Part shown: positions 1 to 6,726 of the stretch, in pieces | How the letters are laid out: the number at the start of each line of letters is the position of its first letter | How positions within the stretch are numbered: position 1 is the first letter of the stretch | Assembly: GCA_030146615.1 (NCBI GenBank) | Contig: JASLBL010000022.1 | Coordinates: 1-28,082 of the forward strand | Reading direction: 5' to 3' | From: Actinomycetes bacterium | Lineage (GTDB): Bacteria; Actinomycetota; CALGFH01 | DNA length: 28,082 bases | Notes under the pieces: generated by a model | Told to the model about the DNA's origin: nothing | The model's input: the letters and a program-made list of their open reading frames with translations, nothing else | Databases searched by the model: none | Made by a program: the position numbers and the translations under genes

Positions 1-236
1 TCCTCGGGCATGTAGCCGAAGCGACGGCGGGTCTCGGCGTCGACCGGCCGGCCCCGCCAGCGGACCTCGCCCCGGTCGGGCTCCAGCACCCCGAGCACGA
101 TCCGCATCGCGGTGGTCTTCCCGGCGCCGTTCGGTCCGACGAACCCGAACATCTGGCCTTCCCGGACGGTGAACGACAGGTCGTCGAGGGCGACGAGGTC
201 GCCGTAGCGGCGGCTCAGCCCCTGCAGCTCGAGCAC
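1..236 (-). CDS. ABC transporter ATP-binding protein, N-terminal part (cut by window edge)
   Basis: This is the first 78 codons of an ABC-type ATPase read on the minus strand; the rest lies left of the window. I place the start at the GTG at 236-234, with an AGGAGGAGG ribosome-binding sequence (248-256) about 11 nt upstream. The visible part holds a complete Walker A motif, GPNGAGKTT, preceded by the A-loop region (YGDLVALDDLSF) and followed by a stretch ending GYMPEE, which leads to the Q-loop region. The pattern is that of drug, lipid or Na+ exporters of the CcmA/NatA type, in which the ATPase is a separate subunit and the permease is usually the next gene. The substrate cannot be told from this fragment. 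The gene diverges from htpX across a 321-nt spacer. Confidence 0.85.
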   Translation of the reverse strand, partial: MLELQGLSRRYGDLVALDDLSFTVREGQMFGFVGPNGAGKTTAMRIVLGVLEPDRGEVRWRGRPVDAETRRRFGYMPE

Positions 237-557
237 CTTTCCGCCTTCCTCCTCCTGGCCATCCCCCCTTGGCGGGCACCATATCAGCGCCCCCGGGCGG
301 CGCCGTCGGCCCCCAGACCGATGTTGGCGTCGTCCTCGGGGTGGAGTCCGGCGGGGTCGCACCCGCGTGCTTACACGGCCTTGAATCCCGGCACGTACAC
401 TAGGTGATGTCAGGTCGAGGGGAGTAGCCCACCGACGCTCCGTCAGCACGCCGCAGCCTGCGCGGCCGGGGCTCGGGCCACGTCCTTTGGCGGCGAGACT
501 TCGACCCGACCGGTTCGCCCCGGCCGTGGACGGGCGTTGCAGGCAACAGGAGCAACA
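237..557. other. Divergent intergenic region between ABC ATPase and htpX
   Basis: This stretch separates two divergent genes and should hold both promoters. The only readable signals are the two ribosome-binding sequences: AGGAGGAGG (248-256, minus) for the ATPase and AGGAG (548-552, plus) for htpX. A TTGAAT at 381-386 resembles a -35 box, but no convincing -10 lies at the right distance. I see no gene here. Confidence 0.4.
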
Positions 558-1406
558 ATGACCGGCAGGAACTATCTGAAGACGACGCTGCTGCTGGCCG
601 GGTTGAGCGGGCTGCTGCTCGCCATCGGCTCGTTCCTCGGCGGCAACTGGATCACGATCATGCTGATCGTGGCCATCGTGATGAACGGCATCGCCTACTT
701 CTTCTCCGACAAGATCGCCATCCGGGCCGCCAGGGCGGTGCCGGTGACCGAGGCCCAGTTCCCCGAGCTGCACCAGATCGTCAAGGGCCTGGCCGACAAG
801 GCCGGCATCCCCATGCCGCGCCTGTACGTCTCGCCAAGCCCGCAGCCGAACGCCTTCGCCACCGGCCGCAACCCGCAGAACGCCGCGGTCGCGGTCACCC
901 AGGGCATCCTGCCCATCCTCGACCGCCGCGAGCTGGAGGGCGTGCTCGCCCACGAGCTGTCACACGTGCAGAACCGCGACATCCTGATCTCGTCGGTGGC
1001 CGCCACCATCGGCGCCGTGGTCACCTGGGTGGCCCACCTGGCCATCTTCGTCCCGATGGGCGGTGACGACGACGAGGGCGGCAACCCGATCGCCGCGCTG
1101 CTGATGGTCATCCTGGCCCCGATCGCGGCCATGCTGATCCAGATGGCCATCTCGCGCAGCCGCGAGTTCGGCGCCGACGCCACCGGGGCCCGGCTCACCC
1201 ACGACCCGCGCGCCCTGGCCAGCGCCCTGCGCAAGATCGAGGCCTACTCGCGCGGCACCCCGCCGGCGACCACCAACCCCTCGACCGCCCACCTGTTCAT
1301 CTCCAACCCGTTCAAGGGCGGGGCCGGCGTGGCCAACCTGTTCTCGACCCACCCGAGCACCGCCGAGCGGGTCGAGCGGCTGGAGCACATGGCCTACGAC
1401 GGCTGA
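558..1406 (+). CDS. htpX: HtpX-family membrane zinc metalloprotease (M48)
   Basis: HtpX is a membrane-bound M48 zinc protease that degrades misfolded membrane proteins. I chose the ATG at 558, which has AGGAG five bases upstream, rather than an in-frame TTG at 537; this gives 282 aa, normal for the family. Two hydrophobic N-terminal segments (about residues 9-28 and 31-47) come before the protease domain. The zinc site is clear: HELSH at 132-136 with the catalytic Glu133, and the third ligand Glu203 in SREFGAD. Two further hydrophobic segments lie between these motifs (about residues 150-167 and 180-197). The C-terminal FSTHPSTAERVERL is typical of the family. The gene is monocistronic and converges on the sigma factor gene with only 12 nt between stop codons. 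Confidence 0.95.
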   Translation: MTGRNYLKTTLLLAGLSGLLLAIGSFLGGNWITIMLIVAIVMNGIAYFFSDKIAIRAARAVPVTEAQFPELHQIVKGLADKAGIPMPRLYVSPSPQPNAFATGRNPQNAAVAVTQGILPILDRRELEGVLAHELSHVQNRDILISSVAATIGAVVTWVAHLAIFVPMGGDDDEGGNPIAALLMVILAPIAAMLIQMAISRSREFGADATGARLTHDPRALASALRKIEAYSRGTPPATTNPSTAHLFISNPFKGGAGVANLFSTHPSTAERVERLEHMAYDG

Positions 1407-1418
1407 TCCTCCGGCCGC

Positions 1419-2657
1419 TCACGCCGGGTCGACCTCGGCCAGGCGGCGGGACAGGAAGGCCTGCTCGACCGGGTTGGCGGTCAGTTCGAGGGCGCGGCGG
1501 TAGGCGGCGGCCGCCTCCGCGCCCCGGCCAACGCGGCGCAGCAGGTCGGCCCGGGCGGCGTGGAACAGGTGGTAGCCGTCGAGGGCGCCGGCCAGCGCGT
1601 CCATCAGCTCCAGGCCCGCCGCCGGGTCGTCGACCATGGCCACCGCCACCGCCCGGTTGAGGGCCACCACGGGTGAGCCGGCGGCCGCCATGAGCTGGTC
1701 GTACAGCACGGCGATGCGCCGCCAGTCGGTGGCCGCGGCCGTGGGCGCGACCGCGTGCAGGGCGGCGATGCAGGCCTGGAGCCGGTAGGGGCCGGGGGGG
1801 CCGCGGCGGATCGCCTGGTCGAGCAGCTCGATGCCCTCGTGGATCTTGGCCCGGTCCCAGCGCGACCGGTCCTGGTCCTCGAGCAGGACCAGCTCCCCGC
1901 CGGGGCCGACCCGCCCCTCCCGGCGGGCGTCGTGCAGCAGCAGCAGGGCGAGCAGCCCCAGCGCCTCGCCCTCGTCAGGCATCAGCTCGGCCAGGACCCG
2001 GCCGAGGCGCACCGCCTCGGCGCACAGCTCCCGCCTGACCAGGGCGTCCCCGGCGCTGGCGGCATAGCCCTCGTTGAAGATCAGGTAGAGGACGGCCAGC
2101 ACCGAGCCGAGCCGCTCCGGCAGCAGGTGGTCGGGCGGGACCCGGTAGGGGATTGCGGCGTCGCGGATCTTGCGCTTGGCCCGGACCAGCCGCTGGGCCA
2201 TGGTCGCCTCCGGGACCATGAAGGCCCGGGCGATCTCGGGCGTCGACAGCCCCCCGAGGGTCCGGAGGGTGAGGGCGACCCTGGCCTCGAGCGACAGGGC
2301 CGGATGGCAGCAGGTGAAGATCAGCCGCAGCCGGTCGTCGGCGATGGTGTGCATCTCGGTGTCCTGGCCGCGGGCCGCCTCGAGCAGGGCCAGGGTGGCC
2401 CGGCGCTCGGCCAGCCCGCGCTCGCGGCGGAGCCGGTCGATGGCCTTGTTGCGGGCGGTAGTGACGATCCAGGCCCCGGGCCGGTCGGGGACGCCCGCGG
2501 TCGGCCAGCGTTGGACGGCGACCAGGAACGCCTCCTGGACCGCCTCCTCGGCGAGATCGAAGTCGCCGAGGACGCGGATGAGGGTGGCCACGGCGTGTCC
2601 GGACTCCTCCCGGAACACCCGCTCGACCAGCGCACGGGTATCGGTGGCCACCTTCAC
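1419..2657 (-). CDS. ECF-type RNA polymerase sigma factor, ECF42-like, with C-terminal TPR-like extension
   Basis: This is an alternative sigma factor of about 412 aa, twice the size of ordinary ECF sigmas. Region 2 lies at about residues 10-80 (LAEEAVQEAFLVAVQRW, then ARNKAIDRLRRER) and region 4 at about 115-170 (TPEIARAFMVPEATMAQRLV). The DDRLRLIFTCCHPAL segment just before region 4 and the long helical C-terminal part are hallmarks of the ECF42 group. In that group the extension is thought to control activity in place of an anti-sigma factor. A DGPF-domain protein is normally encoded next door, as here 54 nt upstream in the same direction. The start is either the GTG at 2657 or the GTG two codons later; both sit close to a G-rich Shine-Dalgarno-like run. 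What activates it cannot be read from the sequence. Confidence 0.92.
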   Translation of the reverse strand: MKVATDTRALVERVFREESGHAVATLIRVLGDFDLAEEAVQEAFLVAVQRWPTAGVPDRPGAWIVTTARNKAIDRLRRERGLAERRATLALLEAARGQDTEMHTIADDRLRLIFTCCHPALSLEARVALTLRTLGGLSTPEIARAFMVPEATMAQRLVRAKRKIRDAAIPYRVPPDHLLPERLGSVLAVLYLIFNEGYAASAGDALVRRELCAEAVRLGRVLAELMPDEGEALGLLALLLLHDARREGRVGPGGELVLLEDQDRSRWDRAKIHEGIELLDQAIRRGPPGPYRLQACIAALHAVAPTAAATDWRRIAVLYDQLMAAAGSPVVALNRAVAVAMVDDPAAGLELMDALAGALDGYHLFHAARADLLRRVGRGAEAAAAYRRALELTANPVEQAFLSRRLAEVDPA

Positions 2658-2711
2658 CCCCTGAACGCCCGGGGGCCTCGGCTTGAGCCCCCGGGCCGCC
2701 TGCTTGGTCCC

Positions 2712-3071
2712 TCAGGACGGCATGCCCGTGTCCATGATCGGCCGGACCTCGATCGACCCGCCGCGGACGTCGGGGATCCGGGCCGCGATCTCGATCGCCT
2801 CGTCCAGGTCCTTTGCCTCGACGACGTAGAAGCCGCCGAGCTGCTCCTTGGTCTCGGCGAACGGCCCGTCGGTGCTGAGGGTCTCGCCGTCGCGCACCCG
2901 CACGGTGGTGGCGGTGGCGGTCGGCTGCAGGGCCTCGCCGGACCGCATGATGCCGCGGTCGACGATGTCCTTGGTGAAGGCCATGTAGTCCTGGAACTGC
3001 TGCTGGGCCTGCTCCTCGCTCTGGCTGGCCCAGTCCTGCTCGCTGGCGTAGATCAGCAGCGCGTAGCGCAT
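2712..3071 (-). CDS. DGPF/YCII-related domain protein, partner of the ECF sigma factor
   Basis: This small cytosolic protein (119 aa) has a dimeric alpha+beta YCII-related fold. The family-defining DGPF motif is at residues 68-71 within STDGPFAETKEQLGGFYVVE, and DLDEAIEIAARIP follows, as is usual. The ATG start at 3071 is preceded by a G-rich GGGAGGGGAG ribosome-binding sequence. Proteins of this family are the conserved neighbours of ECF42 sigma factors. This gene lies upstream of the sigma gene and is probably cotranscribed with it. Its biochemical role is unknown: it has been proposed as a target or a ligand sensor for the sigma factor, but nothing in the sequence decides this. Confidence 0.92.
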   Translation of the reverse strand: MRYALLIYASEQDWASQSEEQAQQQFQDYMAFTKDIVDRGIMRSGEALQPTATATTVRVRDGETLSTDGPFAETKEQLGGFYVVEAKDLDEAIEIAARIPDVRGGSIEVRPIMDTGMPS

Positions 3072-3091
3072 GCTCCCCTCCCGTGGGATCG

Positions 3092-3112
3092 GGGCGGCGC
3101 GGGTCGCCGCCC
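3092..3112. other. GC hairpin between yajQ-like gene and DGPF gene
   Basis: A perfect 7-bp inverted repeat (GGGCGGC / GCCGCCC) with a 7-nt loop lies downstream of the YajQ-family gene and just upstream of the DGPF gene. There is no T-rich tract on either side, so it is at best a factor-assisted or weak terminator for the YajQ-family transcript. Confidence 0.35.
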
Positions 3113-3166
3113 TCTATGCAACCGACGAGCGGCCCCGCCCGGAATCGACACCCCCCCAGATGTTCT

Positions 3167-3655
3167 TCAGCGGTAGTTCGTGAAGCGCAGCGGCAGGCCC
3201 TCGTCGCGCTCCTTGAGCAGGGCGATCGCCTGCTGGAGGTCGTTCTTGCTCTTGCCCGTGACCCGGAGCTGGTCGCCCTGGACCTGGGCCTGGATCTTGA
3301 GGCCGGACTGCCGCAGGGTCTTGGCCAGCGCCCTGGCCTTGTCCTCGGGGATGCCCTGGAGGAACGAGCACTCCACCCGGTAGTTGCCGCCGCCGGCCGG
3401 CCGCGGCTCCGACGAGGTCAGCGCCTTGAGCGAGACCGACCGCTTCACCAGCTTGTCCTTGAACACGTCGAGGGCGGCCAGGGCCCGCTGGTCGGTCTTG
3501 GACAGGATCACCACCTGCTCGCCCGACCAGGCCAGCGAGGTCCCGGTGTTCTTGAAGTCGAAGCGCTGCGACAGTTCCTTCCGTGCCTGGTTGACGGCGT
3601 TGTCGACCTCCTGGCGGTCGACCTTGGCGACGACGTCGAACGAGGAGTCGGCCAC
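3167..3655 (-). CDS. YajQ-family nucleotide/cyclic-di-GMP-binding protein
   Basis: This is a 162-aa cytosolic protein of the YajQ (UPF0234) family. The N-terminal SFDVVAKVDRQEVDNAVNQA and the following RFDFKNTG are characteristic, as are KIQAQVQGDQLRVTGKSKND and ALLKERDEGLPLRFTNYR at the C-terminus. Some members bind cyclic di-GMP and act as transcription co-regulators, others bind nucleic acids, and the role in actinobacteria is not settled. I chose the GTG at 3655 because GGAGGA lies just upstream and the resulting length matches the family. The frame stays open to 3778, but that N-terminal extension (41 residues) is unlike the family. The gene is divergent from the ATPase gene at 3790. Confidence 0.93.
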   Translation of the reverse strand: MADSSFDVVAKVDRQEVDNAVNQARKELSQRFDFKNTGTSLAWSGEQVVILSKTDQRALAALDVFKDKLVKRSVSLKALTSSEPRPAGGGNYRVECSFLQGIPEDKARALAKTLRQSGLKIQAQVQGDQLRVTGKSKNDLQQAIALLKERDEGLPLRFTNYR

Positions 3656-3789
3656 GGCAGTCCTCCTTCCTCTGCCCCCGCAGGACGCTAGCAGACCCGG
3701 GCGCCCAAGGGGCGGGGCCGGCCACGCAGGGCGGTTGGCGGTGGACGATTCCGGGTATTCGATCCTCCCGGTCACCAATTGGAGGAAGT

Positions 3790-4173
3790 GTGGGGTTCTC
3801 GCGTCAGTTCACCGGCGGCTTCGAGGACGTCGCGGACGCACGGCGGTTCGTGGCCGCCACCCTGCTGCGCGACACCGAGCTCTACGAGGCGGCCCGGCTG
3901 CTGGTGGACGAGGCAATCACCAACCCGCTGCTGCACAGCGAGGCCTGCGAGACCATCCGCACCTTCCAGGTAACCATCGCCTTCCGCCCCGACCTCCTCC
4001 ACGTCGAGGTCCACGACAGCGGGTCCCCGCTCCCGCTCGACCGGGGCGGCGCCCGCCCAGCCTCGGTCGCCGGCCGCAGCCTCGAGCTCTTCGACGCCCT
4101 GGCCCTCGACTGGGACTCCTCGGCAACACCGGACAGACCCGGCCACGTGGTCTGGTTCGAGCTGGAAGCGTGA
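3790..4173 (+). CDS. RsbW-like ATP-binding protein (HATPase_c_2)
   Basis: This is a short (127 aa) GHKL-fold ATPase of the anti-sigma factor/serine kinase type common in actinomycetes. The N-box is visible as LLVDEAITNPLLHS with Glu41 and Asn45, and the G1-type box as VEVHDSGSPLP with Asp76. The typical GRSLELFDALALDWD segment follows. The start is a GTG at 3790 with GGAGGA at 3781-3786 only 3 nt upstream. Family members bind ATP and either phosphorylate an anti-anti-sigma (STAS) protein or hold a sigma factor inactive. No STAS or sigma-B-type partner lies beside it, so the partner is unknown. The N-box has Pro where many relatives have Ala or Val (TNP instead of TNA/TNV). The gene is monocistronic, just upstream of tRNA-Tyr. 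Confidence 0.75.
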   Translation: MGFSRQFTGGFEDVADARRFVAATLLRDTELYEAARLLVDEAITNPLLHSEACETIRTFQVTIAFRPDLLHVEVHDSGSPLPLDRGGARPASVAGRSLELFDALALDWDSSATPDRPGHVVWFELEA

Positions 4174-4184
4174 CAGGTTCGTGG

Positions 4185-4214
4185 TTGTTAGTCGGCTATG
4201 GGGGCCGGTATCAT
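4185..4214 (+). promoter_or_regulatory. Probable sigma-70-type promoter of tRNA-Tyr
   Basis: TTGTTA (4185-4190) and TATCAT (4209-4214) are spaced by 18 nt and end 13 nt before the first base of tRNA-Tyr. This is a good match to housekeeping promoters by sequence, spacing and position. Confidence 0.65.
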
Positions 4215-4227
4215 CCGCCCTCGGTCC

Positions 4228-4309
4228 GGCAGGGTGCCCGAGCGGCCAAAGGGAGCGGTCTGTAAAATCGCCGGCATTGCCTACACAGGTTCGAATCCTG
4301 TCCCTGCCA
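4228..4309 (+). tRNA. tRNA-Tyr (anticodon GTA)
   Basis: This is a class II tRNA of 82 nt. The acceptor strands GGCAGGG (4228-4234) and CCCTGCC (4302-4308) pair perfectly, followed by discriminator A4309; CCA is not fully encoded. The anticodon loop CTGTAAA gives GTA. A long variable arm follows, and the T arm is ACAGG-TTCGAAT-CCTGT. The gene appears intact although an integrase gene ends 42 nt downstream, so integration there would have rebuilt the 3' end, as is usual for tRNA-targeting tyrosine recombinases. Confidence 0.95.
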
Positions 4310-4351
4310 CACTAGCGCTGAGCTGCTGAAACGCGGCCGCTGGCCATCCTA

Positions 4352-5728
4352 TCAGGCCGGGTTCGACGCTCCGGGTTCCCTCCAGTTTCCCTCCACCCGA
4401 CGCCCCGCCGACACCGTCGGCGTCACCTGGGCGCCCCGCGCCGTCGGGCCGAACACGCCCTCGATCAGCTCCGCCACCCGAGGGGCGGTCTGGGGGAGCT
4501 GGTGGATGTAGACCCGCTGGGCGAGCGCGCCGCCGTCGGCGTGGCGTAGCTGGGCGGCGATGATGCTGGCCGGTTCCTTGTTGGCCGCCATCGCCGAGGC
4601 CAGCGCATGCCGCAGCATGTGGGGATGGGCAGCCAGCCCGACGCTGGCGGCCAGGCGGGCGAAGGTCCGGCTGGCGTGGTTGGGGTTGACCGGCGTGCCC
4701 CGCTCGGTGCGGAACACCAGGTCCAACTCGACCGGCTGGGCCGGCCGGCCGGGTTCGACCCGTCGAAGCGAAACCGTTTGGGGCTGCCCGCAGGCAAGAC
4801 GCAAGCGGGCCTGCTGGCGGCGGTGACGGCGCAGCGCCTGGACCGCGAAGGGTGGCAGGGTAAGGATGGCGCTGCTGGCAGCGGACTTGACCGGCCCGAC
4901 CGCCAGTTCCTTGCGCCGGCCACTCGCGCTGGGGTCGGCGTCGGGAAGGACGGCCGGGTCGATGATGGTGAGGGCCTGGTGGAACCGGACGGTGCCGGCG
5001 TCCAGGTCCAGGTCGACCCATTCCAGGCCGCACAACTCGCCGTTGCGGGCGCCGGTCGCCGCGGCCAGCACCGTCCAGGAGCCAAGCCAGGGGCTGGGTG
5101 CGCGGTCGGCGGCGTCCAACAGTAATGCGACCTGCTCGGGCGCCAGCGCCACCACCTTGCGGTGCGGCCGTGGCGGTGGGGTGGCATCGATGGCGACGTT
5201 GCGGGCGAGCAGCCGCCAGGTGACCGCCTGGGCCAGGGCGCGGTGCAGGCAGCGGTGCACGGCCAGGATGTGCTGGGGGGCGAGCCCGCCTGGTTTGCCG
5301 TCCCGGCGCCCGCCGACGGCCAGCCGGTCGTAGACGACCTGCACCTCCAGCGCGGTGAGCTGCTTGAGCGGCCGGGCGCCGATGTCGGGTCGGACGTAGT
5401 CGCCGAGCAGCGCGGCGTACCTGGCTACGGTCCGCGCGCGCAGGCTGGTGCGGACATGGGCCAGCCAACGGTCCAGGTACTGGTCGACGGTGAGCTTGGC
5501 CGGGTCGAGCGTGAGCCCATGGCTGCGGCGGGCGAGTGCGTCGGCCAGGGCGGCCTCGGCTTGGCTGCGGGTGGGGTAGCCGCCCAGGGCCTCGAACCGG
5601 CGGCTGCCGTCGGGGCCGCGGGGCAGTTCCAGCCTGGGGTAGTAGCGGATGCACCGGCCCGAGCACTTGCCGGCTAGCTTGGGGTGGCCCTTGACGCACT
5701 TGCGTTGCAGGCTGCCGCGACTACTCAT
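4352..5728 (-). CDS. int: Tyrosine recombinase / phage-type integrase
   Basis: This 458-aa site-specific recombinase belongs to the lambda-integrase superfamily. The N-terminal part (about 28-70) looks like an arm-site-binding domain, residues about 78-140 are the SAM-like core-binding domain (LTVDQYLDRWLAHVRTSLRA), and the catalytic domain follows. The active-site set is complete: Arg228 (TGARNGEL), His370 and Arg373 (HPHMLRH), His396 (LRHAD) and the nucleophile Tyr407 (RVYIHQ). I chose the ATG at 5728, which overlaps the end of the excisionase-like gene by 8 nt (ATGAGTAG), implying translational coupling. The same frame is open upstream to 6109, but that part is a shadow of the upstream gene. 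The gene's 3' end faces tRNA-Tyr, so that tRNA is the likely attachment site. Confidence 0.94.
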   Translation of the reverse strand: MSSRGSLQRKCVKGHPKLAGKCSGRCIRYYPRLELPRGPDGSRRFEALGGYPTRSQAEAALADALARRSHGLTLDPAKLTVDQYLDRWLAHVRTSLRARTVARYAALLGDYVRPDIGARPLKQLTALEVQVVYDRLAVGGRRDGKPGGLAPQHILAVHRCLHRALAQAVTWRLLARNVAIDATPPPRPHRKVVALAPEQVALLLDAADRAPSPWLGSWTVLAAATGARNGELCGLEWVDLDLDAGTVRFHQALTIIDPAVLPDADPSASGRRKELAVGPVKSAASSAILTLPPFAVQALRRHRRQQARLRLACGQPQTVSLRRVEPGRPAQPVELDLVFRTERGTPVNPNHASRTFARLAASVGLAAHPHMLRHALASAMAANKEPASIIAAQLRHADGGALAQRVYIHQLPQTAPRVAELIEGVFGPTARGAQVTPTVSAGRRVEGNWREPGASNPA

Positions 5729-6161
5729 CGCCGCTGGCAGCTGGGGGACTCGCGGCGGCCAGCAGGTCCAACAGTGCCTGTTTGGGGATGCGGATGCTGC
5801 GGCCGATTCGGACCGCACCCAGTTCGCCGCGCTCGACCGCCTGGTAGAGCTGGTTGCGCCCGACTCGCAGGATGGCCGCGGCCTCGCGGGCGGTGAGCAC
5901 CTCGGGCAATGTGGCCAGCGCGCTGGTGAACGAGCCGGCGGCGAGGTCCAGGGGTGCCGTGGGGGAGGCGGGGGGCTGGGCGTGCGGGTGGTCGCCAGGG
6001 TCGGGGGTGGGTGGCCATTGCTGCTCCTGGACGGGTGGTGTGGTGGCCGGCGGCGGCCGGTCTGCCCTGCCGTCGGCGGCGGTGGGGGTGGGGGTGGGGG
6101 TGGGGCCATACCTCGATCCCGCGCCCAGGGGTGGGGTGTTTTCCCTGGTGGGAGGGCTCAT
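5721..6161 (-). CDS. xis: Helix-turn-helix (MerR/excisionase-type) DNA-binding protein
   Basis: The C-terminal part is a compact excisionase-like HTH domain: LTAREAAAILRVGRNQLYQA followed by VERGELGAVRIGRSIRIPKQ and ALLDLL, the usual form of small Xis proteins next to actinobacterial integrases. They bend DNA and steer the integrase towards excision. The first roughly 75 residues are Pro/Thr-rich and low in complexity (a PTPTPTPT run is encoded by the GGGGGT repeat), so the ATG start at 6161, which lacks a good ribosome-binding sequence, is uncertain. A shorter product starting at the GTG just before LTAREAAAIL is possible. The stop codon overlaps the integrase start. Confidence 0.75.
   Translation of the reverse strand: MSPPTRENTPPLGAGSRYGPTPTPTPTAADGRADRPPPATTPPVQEQQWPPTPDPGDHPHAQPPASPTAPLDLAAGSFTSALATLPEVLTAREAAAILRVGRNQLYQAVERGELGAVRIGRSIRIPKQALLDLLAAASPPAASGDE
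6083..6105. repeat. (GGGGGT)n-type G-tract repeat
   Basis: Three to four tandem G5T/G4T units on the plus strand lie inside the N-terminal part of the excisionase-like gene, where they encode alternating Pro-Thr. Four G-runs separated by single T bases could form a G-quadruplex on the non-template strand. Confidence 0.7.
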
Positions 6162-6711
6162 TGTGCAGCTGGTGGCCTCGGAGACGAAGGGAGAGGATCG
6201 GGCGGCAGGGAGTCAGCCTTTGGGGTCACAAGTCGTCGAGGAGCTTTGCGGAACCTGCCGCCCGCGGTGGCCAGGATCGCGAGCCTGCTCCCGTCGTCCT
6301 AGGCGGTGGCGCCTGGAACTGGACGGGTCACCGGGGACGTGCGCGTGCCGACGTGATGAGGTGAGTCCGTTCTCGACTTCGAGGCTTGCCCGACTGCGCC
6401 ACCGGGTCAGCTCCAGGTTGGATGAGGTCTTCACCCCTACAACCCGGGCCGGTCCTCCTGATCCGGGACACTACCTGAGCGTCACCAGACTACGGATCTG
6501 GCGGTTGGGGGTTCGAATCCCTCGCGGCGCGCCAAACACGCTGGTCAATGCCTATCAAGCAAGAGAAGCTCCGATGAGCCGATCTGGCAATGTCAGTCCT
6601 TTAGTGCCAGTGGCGTCTTCAGTTCGAAGTCCAACGCAGCGACGGGCTCAGATCAACTCGGATACTGCGCACGAGCCTGTCCCTGGACCGCGTGCTCGAC
6701 TCCTCAGGTGC
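6162..6711. other. Gene-poor stretch holding a tRNA-Arg-like remnant
   Basis: There is no convincing gene here. The short open frames on either strand lack ribosome-binding sites and protein-like composition. The stretch contains the first tRNA-Arg(ACG) 3'-half copy (6490-6532) and should hold the promoter of the excisionase-integrase pair at its left side; I cannot point to promoter boxes. It is less GC-rich than the surrounding genes between about 6535 and 6700. Confidence 0.5.
6490..6532 (+). repeat. tRNA-Arg(ACG) 3'-half remnant, copy A (att-like site)
   Basis: This is a 43-nt sequence identical to copy C at 13416-13458. It carries the anticodon loop CTACGGA (anticodon ACG), an intact T arm (GGGGG-TTCGAAT-CCCTC) and the 3' acceptor strand GCGGCGC. 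With the five bases before it, CCAGA/TCTGG closes a perfect anticodon stem, and the sequence continues into an encoded GCCA. No matching 5' acceptor or D arm exists upstream, so it is not a functional tRNA. The position and content fit an attachment-site relic. Similarity to copy C continues about 15 nt past the core (AACAC, GCTGGTCA). Confidence 0.75.
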
Positions 6712-6726
6712 CTAGATCGGATCTAG
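6712..6726. repeat. Perfect palindrome overlapping the monooxygenase stop
   Basis: CTAGATC-G-GATCTAG is a perfect 7-bp inverted repeat with a single central base, and its left arm contains the stop codon (CTA, TAG on the minus strand). It is too tight to form an RNA hairpin and not followed by a T tract, so it is more likely a protein-binding palindrome or chance than a terminator. Confidence 0.4.

Noticed and set aside
1755..3176. 473-codon plus-strand frame over the sigma factor and DGPF genes
   Set aside because: It is antisense to two well-recognised genes and has shadow-frame composition.
3656..3778. N-terminal extension of the YajQ-family gene
   Set aside because: The family starts at the SSFDVV motif; a strong GGAGGA lies just before the GTG at 3655, and the extension has no similarity to the family.
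5725..6018. Alternative minus-strand gene with AGGAG before an ATG at 6018
   Set aside because: The product is Pro/Arg-rich without domain features, whereas the overlapping frame encodes a clear excisionase-like HTH; the ribosome-binding match is probably chance.
5729..6109. N-terminal extension of the integrase to 6109
   Set aside because: The extension overlaps the excisionase gene in another frame and is Pro-rich. The ATG at 5728 overlaps the excisionase stop, as is usual for coupled int/xis genes.
6455..6534. Possible complete tRNA-Arg at copy A
   Set aside because: No 5' acceptor strand complementary to GCGGCGC and no D arm occur at the required distance upstream; only the 3' half folds.
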